Positions 27,396 through 37,324 of a stretch of DNA of 64,000 nt are shown here, piece after piece. The stretch comes from Oxalobacteraceae bacterium (lineage in GTDB: Bacteria; Pseudomonadota; Gammaproteobacteria; Burkholderiales; Burkholderiaceae_D). The DNA is taken from contig JAJTGD010000011.1 in assembly GCA_021299035.1 (NCBI GenBank), positions 1 to 64,000 of the forward strand, given 5' to 3'. The notes below the pieces were generated by a model. The model had not been told where the DNA came from, did no database searches, and worked only from the letters and a program-made list of their open reading frames with translations. The position numbers were made by a program, and so were the translations under genes. Each line of letters begins with the position of its first letter. Position 1 is the stretch's first letter.

Positions 27396-30278
27396 GTGAG
27401 CAAGATCACAGGGACGATTTTTGCCTTTTTTATATTGAATTCTCATACTTTCGCATCTGCCGAAGATGGGTTCGTTAGGTACCCCGCACTTCCGGAGAAA
27501 GAAAGTAGCAAAATAGAAATCGCCTCTCCCAAGAGCATTTCGTCCAACGACCGTGATGCTGAACTCGAATCTCGTGGGTACGTATTCTTCCCACCCAGGG
27601 AAACCGCCCAATCTGCGAGTCAATCCGACAAGGTATCTGAGAAAAGAACTGTTGAACCCAGAATAGAAACGCGAGCGGAAATTGCTGCCAAAAACCCTAA
27701 AACAGATAAAGAGACAATTGAACCCGCCAAGAGCGCGGATAGATTAGTCATCACCCCCAACGTTAACAGGGTACCGATCGATAATACTCGCGGGAATGTT
27801 GTCACCACATCTTCAACGCAAGTGACCCCAGTAAGAGTTTCTCCAACGATTGAGTTCAAGTTTGATGAAAAGACCAAAGCACAGTTTTCAGAGAATCATA
27901 GTGCAATTCAATACCGAGATACTGCCTCAGAGACATCTGCTGGAATTCAAATTACCAGAGACTCTTTAGGGAATACCTATCTGACTGGACGTGCAGGTGC
28001 AATTCTCAATAAACATATCGCTACAGGTACGCATTTTTCTGCTTCAGATAGACGTCAGGATTTAAATCTAAGTGCAGTAGTTTCGATGAATTCGAATCGC
28101 ATCCAGATCCGATCTACTGTTGGCATCATGAGGGGAACGCAAGGAGCAAACTTTGAGTCGGGTTACTCTGACGTAGACCTGCAACAGGTGAGCAAACTTC
28201 TTGCATTGAACTACCTCCCTACGCTTTCCGATTCACAGATACTTGAACTTATTGGCGTCAACATCTGGGACTCTCGTGCTACGCAGTTATCGACTTTAGA
28301 TGGCATATACATCACACGTGAGACACCCACGAGTTACGACACATACTACGATCCACGTCGCCTTTCTGAGGGCAGAATCGCTGGCGCATCTGGGAAGGTA
28401 AAACTCAGAATTCATGACCGACTACGAATCGAGCAATCATTAGGTAGAGAAAGACTGTACTTTCCCTTTAGTGATGGCAACTTTGAGGAGTCGTACAAAC
28501 TGTACTCAGATACGGTATTAAAAGCGAATATCGGTGACAAGTCGCTTTTGACAATGGGCATTTCCTCGGGGGTATATGAACGAAAGGCGAGGTTTGAACT
28601 TTCATATGATGGGTTTGTATTCAGCTTCTTGGACTCTCAAGGTCTGTCAGGACAGAAGGATTACTGGGCAGCGGGAGTTCAATACAACCTACTTCCTTTC
28701 AAAAATTCTGGAACTGGCATCAGAAATAAAAGGTCACCCAACCTGAACTTGACTACTGCTTCTGCACTGCTTGAGACAGTATCCTCTCGTCCCATCGAGT
28801 TTCCCCATACCTTCACCGTAAAAACTGATCCAACATCAGTTCGACTCGTCTCATCGATCACAAAAGGGACGATTACTTGGCAATCGTCTGGAATTCTAGG
28901 TACGTTCTTCGATTCCGCCACACCATCGCGCCAGAGCATATCTATTCAATTGCAATCGACAAATTCCAGTGGTTACGCCGTTGAGTACGATACAACGCTT
29001 GTTTCCGGATCACTACCTCCAGGTTTGACGTTGAATGCAAGTGGAGTGATATCAGGTACCGCTTCCGCAGTCACTTCAGATACAACCTATACATTTCAAG
29101 TCAAGGCAAAATCAAGTGGCGCGTCTGATCTGGTAAGTACAGCACTATCCATCATAATTAAGGCACCAAGTTCTATCACTTGGGCATCATCTGGATCTTT
29201 AGGGACTTTCTTCGATGTAGGGACTCCATCTAGAAATGGAATAAATCTTCAATTGTCGGCACTGTCATCAACAGGAGATACAGTCACCTACAACACGATA
29301 TTAGTGTCTGGTAGCTTGCCACCAGGACTTTCACTTAACTCTTCCGGCGCGATTGTTGGCACAGCAAGTGCTGTTGCTACTGATACTACTTATACATTTA
29401 AAGTCAGCGCATCAAGTCCGAACTCGGGTAGCGCGTCGAGTGCCGATCTGTCCATCACAATTAAGGCACCCGTATTAGTAAAATTCATCACTTCGGGCGC
29501 CACCATCCTGAGTGGATCGCCAACAGTTTCTTCGAACTCGGTTACTTTCCCGGCTGAGTTGACCAATGCAAAAGTTGTTCTTGCCGGAGGCGGTGGAGGC
29601 GGCGGTAACGGTGATGGCGGTGGAGGTGGTGGCGCTGGTGCCCTCCTGATAAATACGAGTTTTGTACTTGGCGGCCAATTCACCTATTCAATTTCTATTG
29701 GAAGGGGCGGGGTTGGGGGCGGTGCTACTGGAACCTGTGGCGCGGGCGAAGATGGTGGATCGACCGCATTTGGAAGCATTGTTGCGCTGGGCGGCGGCGG
29801 GGGCGGATGCTCAAATCCAGACTATGCAGGACGGAGTGGAGGATCGGGCGGCGGTGCAAGTCAAGACTACGCTGGAGGGAATGCGTCAGGAAGTTGTGGC
29901 CAAGTGATTTCCGGATTTTCTTATCTCTGTAATGCTGGCGGCTCAGGTAACAAGGGGGGTACCTATCGTGCTGGTGGTGGAGGTGGTGCGGGCAGTGCTG
30001 GCACTAGTGGAACAGACACTACCCCAGGAAATGGTGGCGCAGGATATCTGCTGTCGTCAGATCTAGGTGGAGGATACGTCAGCGGCGGTGGGGGGGGTGG
30101 TAACGGTGTTGCAAATTACCCGGTCGCTAGTGGTGGTAGCGGCGTTGGTGGCAATGCCGGTTCTGGAAACGGTTCAAGCGCAACTGCAAACACAGGGTCC
30201 GGTGGGGGCGGAGGTGGGGTATTAGTAAGCGATTTGGGCGGTGATGGTTCCGATGGCTTTGTAATCATAGGTTATTAA
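27396..30278 (+). CDS. Surface protein: beta-rich domain, two Ig-like repeats, glycine-rich C-terminus
   Basis: 960 residues from a GTG at 27396, which gives a good signal peptide (ITGTIFAFFILNSHTFASA); the frame is also open from a TTG at 27357. After about 140 Ser/Lys/Glu-rich residues comes a beta-rich region (about 180-440) with alternating polar and hydrophobic residues and many aromatic ends (YYDPRRL, RLYFPFSDG, AGVQYNLLPF). This may be an outer-membrane barrel. Then follow two related Ig-like repeats of about 100 residues, each starting SSG-GTFF and containing LVSGSLPPGL and SGTAS or VGTAS with DTTYTF, the pattern of the putative Ig (He_PIG) family. The last 230 residues are a glycine-rich domain (GGGGGGGNGDGG). 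The gene is AT-richer than its neighbours and next to an IS remnant, so it was probably acquired. An adhesin role is inference. Confidence 0.75.
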   Translation: MSKITGTIFAFFILNSHTFASAEDGFVRYPALPEKESSKIEIASPKSISSNDRDAELESRGYVFFPPRETAQSASQSDKVSEKRTVEPRIETRAEIAAKNPKTDKETIEPAKSADRLVITPNVNRVPIDNTRGNVVTTSSTQVTPVRVSPTIEFKFDEKTKAQFSENHSAIQYRDTASETSAGIQITRDSLGNTYLTGRAGAILNKHIATGTHFSASDRRQDLNLSAVVSMNSNRIQIRSTVGIMRGTQGANFESGYSDVDLQQVSKLLALNYLPTLSDSQILELIGVNIWDSRATQLSTLDGIYITRETPTSYDTYYDPRRLSEGRIAGASGKVKLRIHDRLRIEQSLGRERLYFPFSDGNFEESYKLYSDTVLKANIGDKSLLTMGISSGVYERKARFELSYDGFVFSFLDSQGLSGQKDYWAAGVQYNLLPFKNSGTGIRNKRSPNLNLTTASALLETVSSRPIEFPHTFTVKTDPTSVRLVSSITKGTITWQSSGILGTFFDSATPSRQSISIQLQSTNSSGYAVEYDTTLVSGSLPPGLTLNASGVISGTASAVTSDTTYTFQVKAKSSGASDLVSTALSIIIKAPSSITWASSGSLGTFFDVGTPSRNGINLQLSALSSTGDTVTYNTILVSGSLPPGLSLNSSGAIVGTASAVATDTTYTFKVSASSPNSGSASSADLSITIKAPVLVKFITSGATILSGSPTVSSNSVTFPAELTNAKVVLAGGGGGGGNGDGGGGGGAGALLINTSFVLGGQFTYSISIGRGGVGGGATGTCGAGEDGGSTAFGSIVALGGGGGGCSNPDYAGRSGGSGGGASQDYAGGNASGSCGQVISGFSYLCNAGGSGNKGGTYRAGGGGGAGSAGTSGTDTTPGNGGAGYLLSSDLGGGYVSGGGGGGNGVANYPVASGGSGVGGNAGSGNGSSATANTGSGGGGGGVLVSDLGGDGSDGFVIIGY

Positions 30279-30631
30279 TACTCGGCTTCTTCAGTGCAAA
30301 AATTATTCGGAATAACGAGATACGACGGCAATCCTCTCAAAGGCGAGAGCTGAAACCGTCGTTTAAGTAGCACTAAAAATAGCGTTATTGCGAAAATAGC
30401 TCAAGAATTCAAAGTAGATGGCTTAGGTTACACAGAGCCGGTTCATTTCCTCTAGAAATTTGGTAACAACTCAATTGAAAATTGGGGCTCATACCTTGTG
30501 AATGACCCTGAAATTGAACGTGAAATTTAGTTTTAATCTGGGCCCATTTTTTCTAAAATCCGCCAAGCCGGCCGTCTAGAAAGTTCTCGATCTAGGCAGT
30601 TTCAAGTAATTGGCCCGGCTGGCACGAAAAC
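30279..30631 (+). other. Non-genic stretch with decayed coding sequence
   Basis: 353 bases without an intact gene. From 30366 to 30530 one plus-strand frame reads as plausible protein (NSVIAKIAQEFKVDG, then FGNNSIENWGSYLVND) but is broken by a TAG at 30453 and preceded by a TGA. It may be the remains of another island gene; I do not recognise the family. The rest shows no clear structure. Confidence 0.35.
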
Positions 30632-30661
30632 AAAAAACCCAGTCCGAGAACTGGGCTTTTT
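30632..30661 (-). terminator. Intrinsic terminator downstream of tRNA-Thr
   Basis: On the minus strand, CCCAGT and ACTGGG form a six-base stem with loop TCTCGG, followed by six T. The other strand also has T after the stem, so it can stop transcription from both sides: the tRNA gene and anything reading out of the island. Confidence 0.85.
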
Positions 30662-30672
30662 GTTTAACACTC

Positions 30673-30748
<76 letters not shown>

Positions 30749-30811
30749 CAAGATTCGAAGTTTAGCAAATCCCACTCCCGCCCCACAAATCCAAGCCGCT
30801 GAAGCGTGGAA

Positions 30812-31816
30812 TCAAGTGGCTTGGTGGTAACCGGTTACTCGCTCGACTTCGTTCTTCGATCCGAGGAAAACCGCAACGCGCTGGTGCAGCCCCGTTGGCT
30901 GAATATCCAAGATGCGATGCTGGCCATCGGTGGCAACACCACCCGCCTGTTCGATGATGAGCGACATCGGATTGGCCTCGTACATCAATCGTAACTTGCC
31001 GGGCTTATCAGGATCACGCGCATCGGCTGGATACATGAAGATGCCACCACGATTCAAGATGCGGTGGACGTCAGCCACCATTGATGCAATCCAGCGCATG
31101 TTGAAATTCTTGCCACGCGGGCCAGCCTTTCCTTGTTCCAGCTCGTCGACATAGCGGCGGACCGGTGGGTACCAGTGGCGTGCATTTGAGGCATTAATCG
31201 CGTATTCAGCGGTGTCAGCCGGAATCTTAATATCTCGCTGCGTCATTACCCACGAACCCATCTCGCGATCAAGCGTGAAGCAGTTAACGCCGTTGCCTGT
31301 GGTGAGTACCAGCATGGTCTGCGGACCATAAACCGCATAGCCAGCAGCGACTTGCTTGGTACCCGCTTGGAGGAAGTCCTGCTCGCTGGGTTCCTGCATT
31401 CCCTCAGGCGCTTTTAACACCGAGAAGATCGTGCCGATGGTTACATTGACGTCAATGTTGGAAGAGCCATCCAGCGGATCAAACAGCAGGAGGTACTCAC
31501 CCTTTGGGTAACGATTCGGTATCGGGTGAAAGGATTCCATTTCTTCAGACGCCATCGCTGCCAAGTGCCCGCCCCACTCATTGGCTTGCAACAGAATCTC
31601 GTTAGAGATGATGTCGAGCTTTTTTTGAATCTCGCCTTGTACATTTTCGGTACTAGCAGCTCCGAGCACATCTCCGAGCGCACCTTTACTGACTGAATGG
31701 CTGATAGTTTTACAAGCACGCGAGACCACCTCAATCAGCAGGCGCAACTCGGAGGGAATCGAATTGTGGAGTCGCTGCTCTTCGATCAGATGCTGGGTAA
31801 GGCTGATCCGCTTCAT
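30812..31816 (-). CDS. fbp: Fructose-1,6-bisphosphatase, class I
   Basis: 334 residues. Class I landmarks: the N-terminal helix region with [17 protein letters not shown], the metal-binding motif [13 protein letters not shown] near residue 110, [16 protein letters not shown], and the substrate site [16 protein letters not shown] followed by GGIFMYPAD and [16 protein letters not shown]. It hydrolyses fructose 1,6-bisphosphate in gluconeogenesis. It is followed on the same strand by nothing but the tRNA, and preceded by pepN 24 bases upstream, so pepN-fbp may be an operon. Confidence 0.97.
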   Translation of the reverse strand: MKRISLTQHLIEEQRLHNSIPSELRLLIEVVSRACKTISHSVSKGALGDVLGAASTENVQGEIQKKLDIISNEILLQANEWGGHLAAMASEEMESFHPIPNRYPKGEYLLLFDPLDGSSNIDVNVTIGTIFSVLKAPEGMQEPSEQDFLQAGTKQVAAGYAVYGPQTMLVLTTGNGVNCFTLDREMGSWVMTQRDIKIPADTAEYAINASNARHWYPPVRRYVDELEQGKAGPRGKNFNMRWIASMVADVHRILNRGGIFMYPADARDPDKPGKLRLMYEANPMSLIIEQAGGVATDGQHRILDIQPTGLHQRVAVFLGSKNEVERVTGYHQAT

Positions 31817-31840
31817 GAAATATCCTGATCTGGGAAATAA

Positions 31841-34525
31841 TTAGTCGGCGAGTGCTTTGCCGATCACCTCAGCAACGTCATTCGATAGTGCTTTGGTGGC
31901 TACGACTTTTTCTAGGGCAGCTCTCATGCCGGCTTGTAGTCGCGGGGCATATTTACGCCAGCGATCCAGCGCACGCGCCAGTCGAGCGGCCACCTGCGGG
32001 TTGATCTCGTTAAGCACTATTACTTGCTCCGCCCAGAGCGAATAGCCCGAACCATCTGCTGCATGGAATTGTGCAGGGTTGTTATTGCAGAAGGCGAATA
32101 AAAGACTGCGCGCGCGGTTTGGATTTTTGATGGTAAATGCCGGATGTTGCATCAACTCGCGCACACCTCCGGCAGTGGTTGCATGGGATACCGCCTGAAG
32201 GCTAAACCATTTATCAATCACCAGCGCCTCGGTCTCGAATTCTTGATAGAACTGGCGTAATGCACCTGCTGCTGCGGGATGATCATTATTGATCATGGCG
32301 GCTAGCGCAGCTAAGCGATCCGTCATGTTGCCCGCACTGGCTAACTGGGTCCGCACTATGGCTTGTACCGAAGCATCATGTAATTCAGCCAGATAGCTCA
32401 CAGCATTATTACGCAATGCGCGTCTACCCGTAGCCTGCGGCTCCGAGCTGTAAGGACCGGTAACTTCATTAGCAGCATAAACTTGCTGTAATTCAGATCG
32501 CAGCGAATGTGCAAGGAAGCGACGTAATGCCCTGCGAGCTTGATGGATCGCTTGTGGATCGATCACCTCGACCTGCTCCGAGAGCATGCTTTCGGATGGT
32601 AGGGTAAGCACCAGATCACGGAAAGCGGGATCGAGCGTCTCGTCAATGAGCAATTTGCCCAGCGCGTCAGTGATCAATTGATCGAGCGAATCCGGCGGAT
32701 AGCGCTGATCTAGCGTGACACCATCCGCTGCCAGGGCCAACAGGCGACGTGTCATCAGGCGCTGACCAGCCTCCCAACGATTGAATGGGTCGCTATCGTG
32801 GGCCAGCAAGAAAGCGAGTTCGTCGTCGGTATAGTCGTAGTCCAGAACGACTGGGGCGGAAAAATCCCGCAGCAGCGATGGCACCGGTGCTTGCTCAATA
32901 CCCTCGAAGCTAAAAGTTTGCGTGTGCTCGGTCAGCTCCAGCACCATCGTGGTTGGCAAAGGCCGAATTGCGTGATCATCCGGCGCACTGTCATGCTTGA
33001 GCCTAAGCGGTAAATCATTACCTTGTGCATCGATCAGACCCACAGCGACCGGAATATGCATCGGCAGTTTATGCCGTTGACCGGGTGTGGCCGGACAAGT
33101 CTGCGTTAGTTGCAGGGTGTAGCTACGATTAACCTCGTCATACTCAGTCTGTACTTTGACACGAGGCGTTCCTGCCTGACTGTACCAACGCTCGAACTGC
33201 GCCAAGTCTCTACCTGCGGCATCGGCCATCGCAGCACGAAAATCATCACAGGTCACCGCCTGACCATCATGGCGAGCGAAGTACAAATCCATCCCGCGAC
33301 GGAATGCCTCTCGGCCCAACAAGGTCTGGTACATCCGCACGACCTCAGCACCTTTTTCATAGATGGTGAGCGTGTAGAAGTTATTGATCTCGACATAAGA
33401 ATCTGGGCGCACCGGATGCGCCATCGGACCACCATCTTCGGGGAACTGCGCAGCGCGTAATACGCGTACATCTTCGATGCGCTTGACTGCACGGCCACTG
33501 GCACTACCCATCATGTCCGCTGAAAACTCTTGATCTCGAAATACCGTCAAACCTTCTTTGAGCGACAGCTGAAACCAGTCACGGCAGGTAACGCGATTAC
33601 CCGTCCAGTTATGGAAATACTCATGCGCGACTACAGATTCAATACCTGCGTAGTCAGCATCGGTAGCGATGCGTGAATTCGCTAATACATATTTGGTATT
33701 GAAGATATTCAGACCTTTATTCTCCATTGCTCCCATGTTGAAGTCGCTGACAGCGACAACCATGAAGCGGTCGAGATCCAACTCCAGTCCGAAGCGCTCT
33801 TCATCCCACCGAATACTTTTGATCAGCGAGGACATAGCGTGCGCGGTTTTGTCGAGATTGCCCTCTTCAACCCACACTTGCAGTAAAGCGTCGCGGCCGG
33901 ACTTTAGGCGAATCTGCTGTTCTTCACAAACCAGTTTGCCTGCGACCAAGGCAAATAAATAGGATGGTTTTTTGAAGGGGTCTTCCCACAAGGCGTAGTG
34001 CCGACCGTCACCCAGATCGCCCTCCTCGATCAGGTTACCGTTGGATAGCAGTACTGGGTATTGCTGCTTGTCGGCTCGTAGCATGACTCGATACTTCGCC
34101 ATGACATCGGGACGATCAGGGAAATAAGTGATTTTCCGGAAACCCTCCGCTTCACATTGGGTGAAGAAATTTCCGTTTGAAACATACAGCCCCATCAGCG
34201 AAGTATTCTTCTCGGGGTTTATCAGGGTCTCGATTTCCAGCACGACATGGTCCGGCGCGTTCAGAATCCGCAAAGTTCCTTTGCGTAAGCTGTACTCGCG
34301 CTTACCGAGGGTTTTCCCATTCATTCGCAACGCAAGCAGCTGCAATGAGTCGCCGTGCAAGATGAGTTCTTTTTGCTTGCTTTGCGGATTGCGCTGCAGG
34401 GTGCTGCGCGCCGCCACCCGCGTGTGCCCAGGGTCAAGGTCGAAGCCTATGTCAATGCTCTCCACCAAATAAGCCGGTGGCTGGTAGTCTTGACGGTGAA
34501 TCGCAACAGCGGTGTCGGTACGCAT
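31841..34525 (-). CDS. pepN: Aminopeptidase N
   Basis: 894 residues, normal for M1-family PepN. Substrate-binding GAMENKG is near residue 262. The zinc site HEYFHNWTGNRVTCRDWFQLSLKEG (by HEYFHNW and LSLKEG) begins near residue 301, with the third ligand Glu in the second part. The N-terminal YLVESIDIGFDLDPGHTRV and the C-terminal DUF3458-like helical domain ending in ARALDRWRKYAP are also typical. It removes N-terminal amino acids from peptides in the cytoplasm. Confidence 0.97.
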   Translation of the reverse strand: MRTDTAVAIHRQDYQPPAYLVESIDIGFDLDPGHTRVAARSTLQRNPQSKQKELILHGDSLQLLALRMNGKTLGKREYSLRKGTLRILNAPDHVVLEIETLINPEKNTSLMGLYVSNGNFFTQCEAEGFRKITYFPDRPDVMAKYRVMLRADKQQYPVLLSNGNLIEEGDLGDGRHYALWEDPFKKPSYLFALVAGKLVCEEQQIRLKSGRDALLQVWVEEGNLDKTAHAMSSLIKSIRWDEERFGLELDLDRFMVVAVSDFNMGAMENKGLNIFNTKYVLANSRIATDADYAGIESVVAHEYFHNWTGNRVTCRDWFQLSLKEGLTVFRDQEFSADMMGSASGRAVKRIEDVRVLRAAQFPEDGGPMAHPVRPDSYVEINNFYTLTIYEKGAEVVRMYQTLLGREAFRRGMDLYFARHDGQAVTCDDFRAAMADAAGRDLAQFERWYSQAGTPRVKVQTEYDEVNRSYTLQLTQTCPATPGQRHKLPMHIPVAVGLIDAQGNDLPLRLKHDSAPDDHAIRPLPTTMVLELTEHTQTFSFEGIEQAPVPSLLRDFSAPVVLDYDYTDDELAFLLAHDSDPFNRWEAGQRLMTRRLLALAADGVTLDQRYPPDSLDQLITDALGKLLIDETLDPAFRDLVLTLPSESMLSEQVEVIDPQAIHQARRALRRFLAHSLRSELQQVYAANEVTGPYSSEPQATGRRALRNNAVSYLAELHDASVQAIVRTQLASAGNMTDRLAALAAMINNDHPAAAGALRQFYQEFETEALVIDKWFSLQAVSHATTAGGVRELMQHPAFTIKNPNRARSLLFAFCNNNPAQFHAADGSGYSLWAEQVIVLNEINPQVAARLARALDRWRKYAPRLQAGMRAALEKVVATKALSNDVAEVIGKALAD

Positions 34526-34618
34526 GGAATTGTGATGAGATGCAAAAATAATCAGCAGCGCATTTTACCAAGGCGGCAGCCCGCAGTAACATTCAAGTAC
34601 GCTTAATTCGGAGGACGC

Positions 34619-35272
34619 ATGCCATCGTGGCAAAGAGGGTTTTTAGTCATACTTGTGGCGTTTTCTTTCTTGGTGTCGGGTTGTGCCACGAAAATACGCT
34701 CAGAGGTCACGTCGTTTCATCAGTGGCCCGCGGATGTTGCTGGTCGACGCTTTACGTTTATCCATGAAGGCGATGAAGGCAAGAGCTTGGAACGCCAAAG
34801 CTATGAAAACCTGATTCGTGGCGAGTTGCTGAAGCTTGGTCTGACTGAACAGACCGCCGAAACACCGTCGCAACTCGCGGTGCGCGTTGAGTATCGAATC
34901 AACGGTCGAGATGTTCGGGTCATCGAGACCGTGCTGGTCGACCCTTGGTATGGCACGCCTTGGTATGGCCCGGGCTTCTACAATCCTTACTGGGGCTGGT
35001 ACGGTTACGGACCGCCCTATCCCGGGCCGATGTGGCCGAGCATGCCCGTGGCCCGTGAGCAGTCACGGCGTTATTCGGTATTCCACAGCGAGCTTCGCAT
35101 ACGGATTACCGACAAGGCCAGCGAGCAAACCTGGTTCGAGGTGACGGTCAAAAGCGAAGGCGAGCAAGGCAATCTCGCTACCGTGATGCCCTACTTGGTA
35201 CAGGCCGCGTTCAAGGATTTCCCCGGCACACACGGTGTACCGAGGGTGATTGAGATGAAGTTCAATAAGTAA
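34619..35272 (+). CDS. DUF4136-type lipoprotein
   Basis: 217 residues with CGGAGGACGC before the ATG. The signal peptide ends in lipobox LVSGC with Cys22 as the lipid site. The mature part has the DUF4136 pattern (RFTFIHEGDEGKSLERQSYENLIRGEL, by FIHEGDEGKSLERQ) and a Trp/Tyr/Pro-rich insert (YGTPWYGPGFYNPYWGWY) in the middle. It is expected to be anchored at the outer membrane on the periplasmic side. Function unknown. It is convergent with the quinone oxidoreductase gene. Confidence 0.85.
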   Translation: MPSWQRGFLVILVAFSFLVSGCATKIRSEVTSFHQWPADVAGRRFTFIHEGDEGKSLERQSYENLIRGELLKLGLTEQTAETPSQLAVRVEYRINGRDVRVIETVLVDPWYGTPWYGPGFYNPYWGWYGYGPPYPGPMWPSMPVAREQSRRYSVFHSELRIRITDKASEQTWFEVTVKSEGEQGNLATVMPYLVQAAFKDFPGTHGVPRVIEMKFNK

Positions 35273-35287
35273 AAAAGTCGCTGGCTA

Positions 35288-36262
35288 TTACGGAATCAGA
35301 ATCGTTGATCCTGTGGTCTTGCGCGACTCCAGATCGATATGCGCCTGCTGCGCATCCTTTAATGGGTAGCGCTGATTGATCTCGATCTTGACCTTGCCAC
35401 TGGCGACCATATCAAACAGCTCGTTCGCAGTCGCCTCAAGATCACTACGCGTTGCGGTATAGCTAAAAAGCGTTGGCCGCGTGACAAACAAAGATCCACG
35501 CGAGGCCAATTCTTGCAATGAAAATGGCGGGACTGGCCCGGATGCCGAGCCGTAGCTGACCATCATGCCCATCGGCGACAAGCAATCCAGCGACTTCGTC
35601 CAGGTATCCACACCAATCGAGTCATACACCACTGGCACACCTTTGCCGCCTGTGATCTCTTTCACTCGCGCGACGAAGTCTTCCTTGTTGTAGTTGATGG
35701 TGTGCGTACAACCATGCGCCTTGGCCAAAGCGGCTTTCTCATCGGATCCGACAGTGCCAATCATGGTGACGCCAAGCGCCTTTGCCCATTGGCAGGCAAT
35801 CAGACCAACACCACCAGCCGCCGCGTGAAACAGAATGGTTTCACCGCCCTTGAGTGGAAAGGTGCGTCGGAACAGATACTGCACCGTCATACCCTGCAAC
35901 ATCATCGCTGCGGCCGTATCGAAATCGATCGCATCTGGTAGTTTCACCAGACCAGCAGCTGGCATCACACGCACCTCGGCGTAAGCACCGGGCGGGCGGC
36001 AAGCGTAAGCGACCCGGTCGCCCACTTTCACCTCGGTCACGCCAGTGCCAATTGCCTCAACAACACCGGCACCTTCCATGCCGATACCTGCCGGCAGCGG
36101 TTGCGGGTAGAGCCCGGTACGGAAGTAGACATCGATGTAGTTCAGGCCAATTGCATGATGACGGACACGCGCTTCGCCCGGCCCTGGCTCGCCGACCTCG
36201 ACGTCGACATACTCCATCACCTCTGGGCCACCGTTCTTGAAGCACCGGATTGCTTTTGTCAT
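35288..36262 (-). CDS. qor: Zinc-less quinone oxidoreductase (NADPH:quinone reductase family)
   Basis: 324 residues from the ATG at 36262; the frame stays open to 36289. The MDR pattern without zinc ligands is clear: NYIDVYFRTGLYPQPLP, GMEGAGVVEAIGTGV, VAYACRPPGAYAEVRV, the Rossmann motif LFHAAAGGVGLIACQWAKALG (by HAAAGGVGLIACQ), VVYDSIGVDTW and GMMVSYGSASG. It reduces quinones with NADPH. The gap to yebC (36263-36547) holds a 37-codon frame at 36318 and no feature I can support. Confidence 0.92.
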   Translation of the reverse strand: MTKAIRCFKNGGPEVMEYVDVEVGEPGPGEARVRHHAIGLNYIDVYFRTGLYPQPLPAGIGMEGAGVVEAIGTGVTEVKVGDRVAYACRPPGAYAEVRVMPAAGLVKLPDAIDFDTAAAMMLQGMTVQYLFRRTFPLKGGETILFHAAAGGVGLIACQWAKALGVTMIGTVGSDEKAALAKAHGCTHTINYNKEDFVARVKEITGGKGVPVVYDSIGVDTWTKSLDCLSPMGMMVSYGSASGPVPPFSLQELASRGSLFVTRPTLFSYTATRSDLEATANELFDMVASGKVKIEINQRYPLKDAQQAHIDLESRKTTGSTILIP

Positions 36263-36547
36263 GACTACCCCCGCAATGATTGTTTCCAAAACCCCGGATC
36301 ATACCGACAATCGAGCGATGGTTCCGAGCCTGAGAATCAAGCCGACACTCGGCAAAAAGGCGCCCAACATTGCTGTGTTATCGCTGTGTTTCTGGCTGCT
36401 AGGGGTCATTTTGGCAAGGCCGATATGTTAAGATCGCGTCCCTGTTTGCAAGCCGCCAGCACGCCGAAAAATCTGCGTAAGGCTTTGATTTAAATAAGTA
36501 TTTGCCGACCTAAGCGCGGCACCCCAGGATCAGGAAGACGCACCGAC

Positions 36548-37273
36548 ATGGCTGGACATAGTAAGTGGGCCAACATCAAGCACAAGAAGGCGGCGACCGA
36601 TGCCAAGCGCGGCAGAATCTGGACCCGTCTGATCAAAGAGATTACCGTTGCCGCTCGCTTGGGTGGGGGTGACATTGTTTCGAATCCACGGCTCCGCTTG
36701 GCGGTTGACAGAGCGGCTGACGCCAACATGCCCAAAGATAACGTCAACCGTGCGATTCAGCGCGGCACGGGTGGGCTGGAGGGTGCGAACTATGAAGAGA
36801 TTCGGTATGAAGGTTACGGCCTGAATGGTGCAGCGGTGATGGTCGATTGCATGACCGACAACCGCGTACGTACCGTCGCCGAAGTTCGGCATGCCTTCAG
36901 CAAGTTCGGTGGCAACATGGGCAGCGAGGGCTCGGTCGCTTTCCTGTTCAAGCATTGCGGCCAAATGTTGTTTGCGCCAGGCACGAACGAAGACGCGTTA
37001 ATGGAAGCTGCACTGGAAGCCGGTGCTGAGGATGTGGTTGCCGACGACGAGGGTGGGTTCGAAGTTATCACCGATCCGTATGAGTTTTCGCGGATACGCG
37101 AGGCGTTAGAAAAAGCCGGCTTCACGCCAGCACTAGCCGAGGTCACCATGAAACCATCTACCAGCACTGACCTGAGCGGAGACGATGCGGTAAAAATGCA
37201 GAAACTGCTTGATGCGCTGGAAAACCTAGACGATGTTCAAGAGGTCTATACCAACGCCGTCATCAATGAATGA
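36548..37273 (+). CDS. yebC: YebC/PmpR-family DNA-binding or translation regulator
   Basis: 241 residues, normal length. It starts [21 protein letters not shown], the nearly invariant YebC N-terminus, and continues with [28 protein letters not shown] (by [16 protein letters not shown]), [36 protein letters not shown] and the acidic C-terminus. The family was described as transcriptional regulators; some members help ribosomes at proline-rich stretches. It begins the plus-strand run to rng. Confidence 0.96.
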   Translation: MAGHSKWANIKHKKAATDAKRGRIWTRLIKEITVAARLGGGDIVSNPRLRLAVDRAADANMPKDNVNRAIQRGTGGLEGANYEEIRYEGYGLNGAAVMVDCMTDNRVRTVAEVRHAFSKFGGNMGSEGSVAFLFKHCGQMLFAPGTNEDALMEAALEAGAEDVVADDEGGFEVITDPYEFSRIREALEKAGFTPALAEVTMKPSTSTDLSGDDAVKMQKLLDALENLDDVQEVYTNAVINE

Positions 37274-37324
37274 CCTTCTCCGCTGTTTGTCAGCGCCGCA
37301 CACCCGACATCCATTTAATTGCTC

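Noticed and set aside
36318-36431. Short plus-strand frame with a hydrophobic helix between qor and yebC
   Set aside because: No ribosome binding site and no recognisable relative. One hydrophobic stretch in 37 codons is too little to call a gene.
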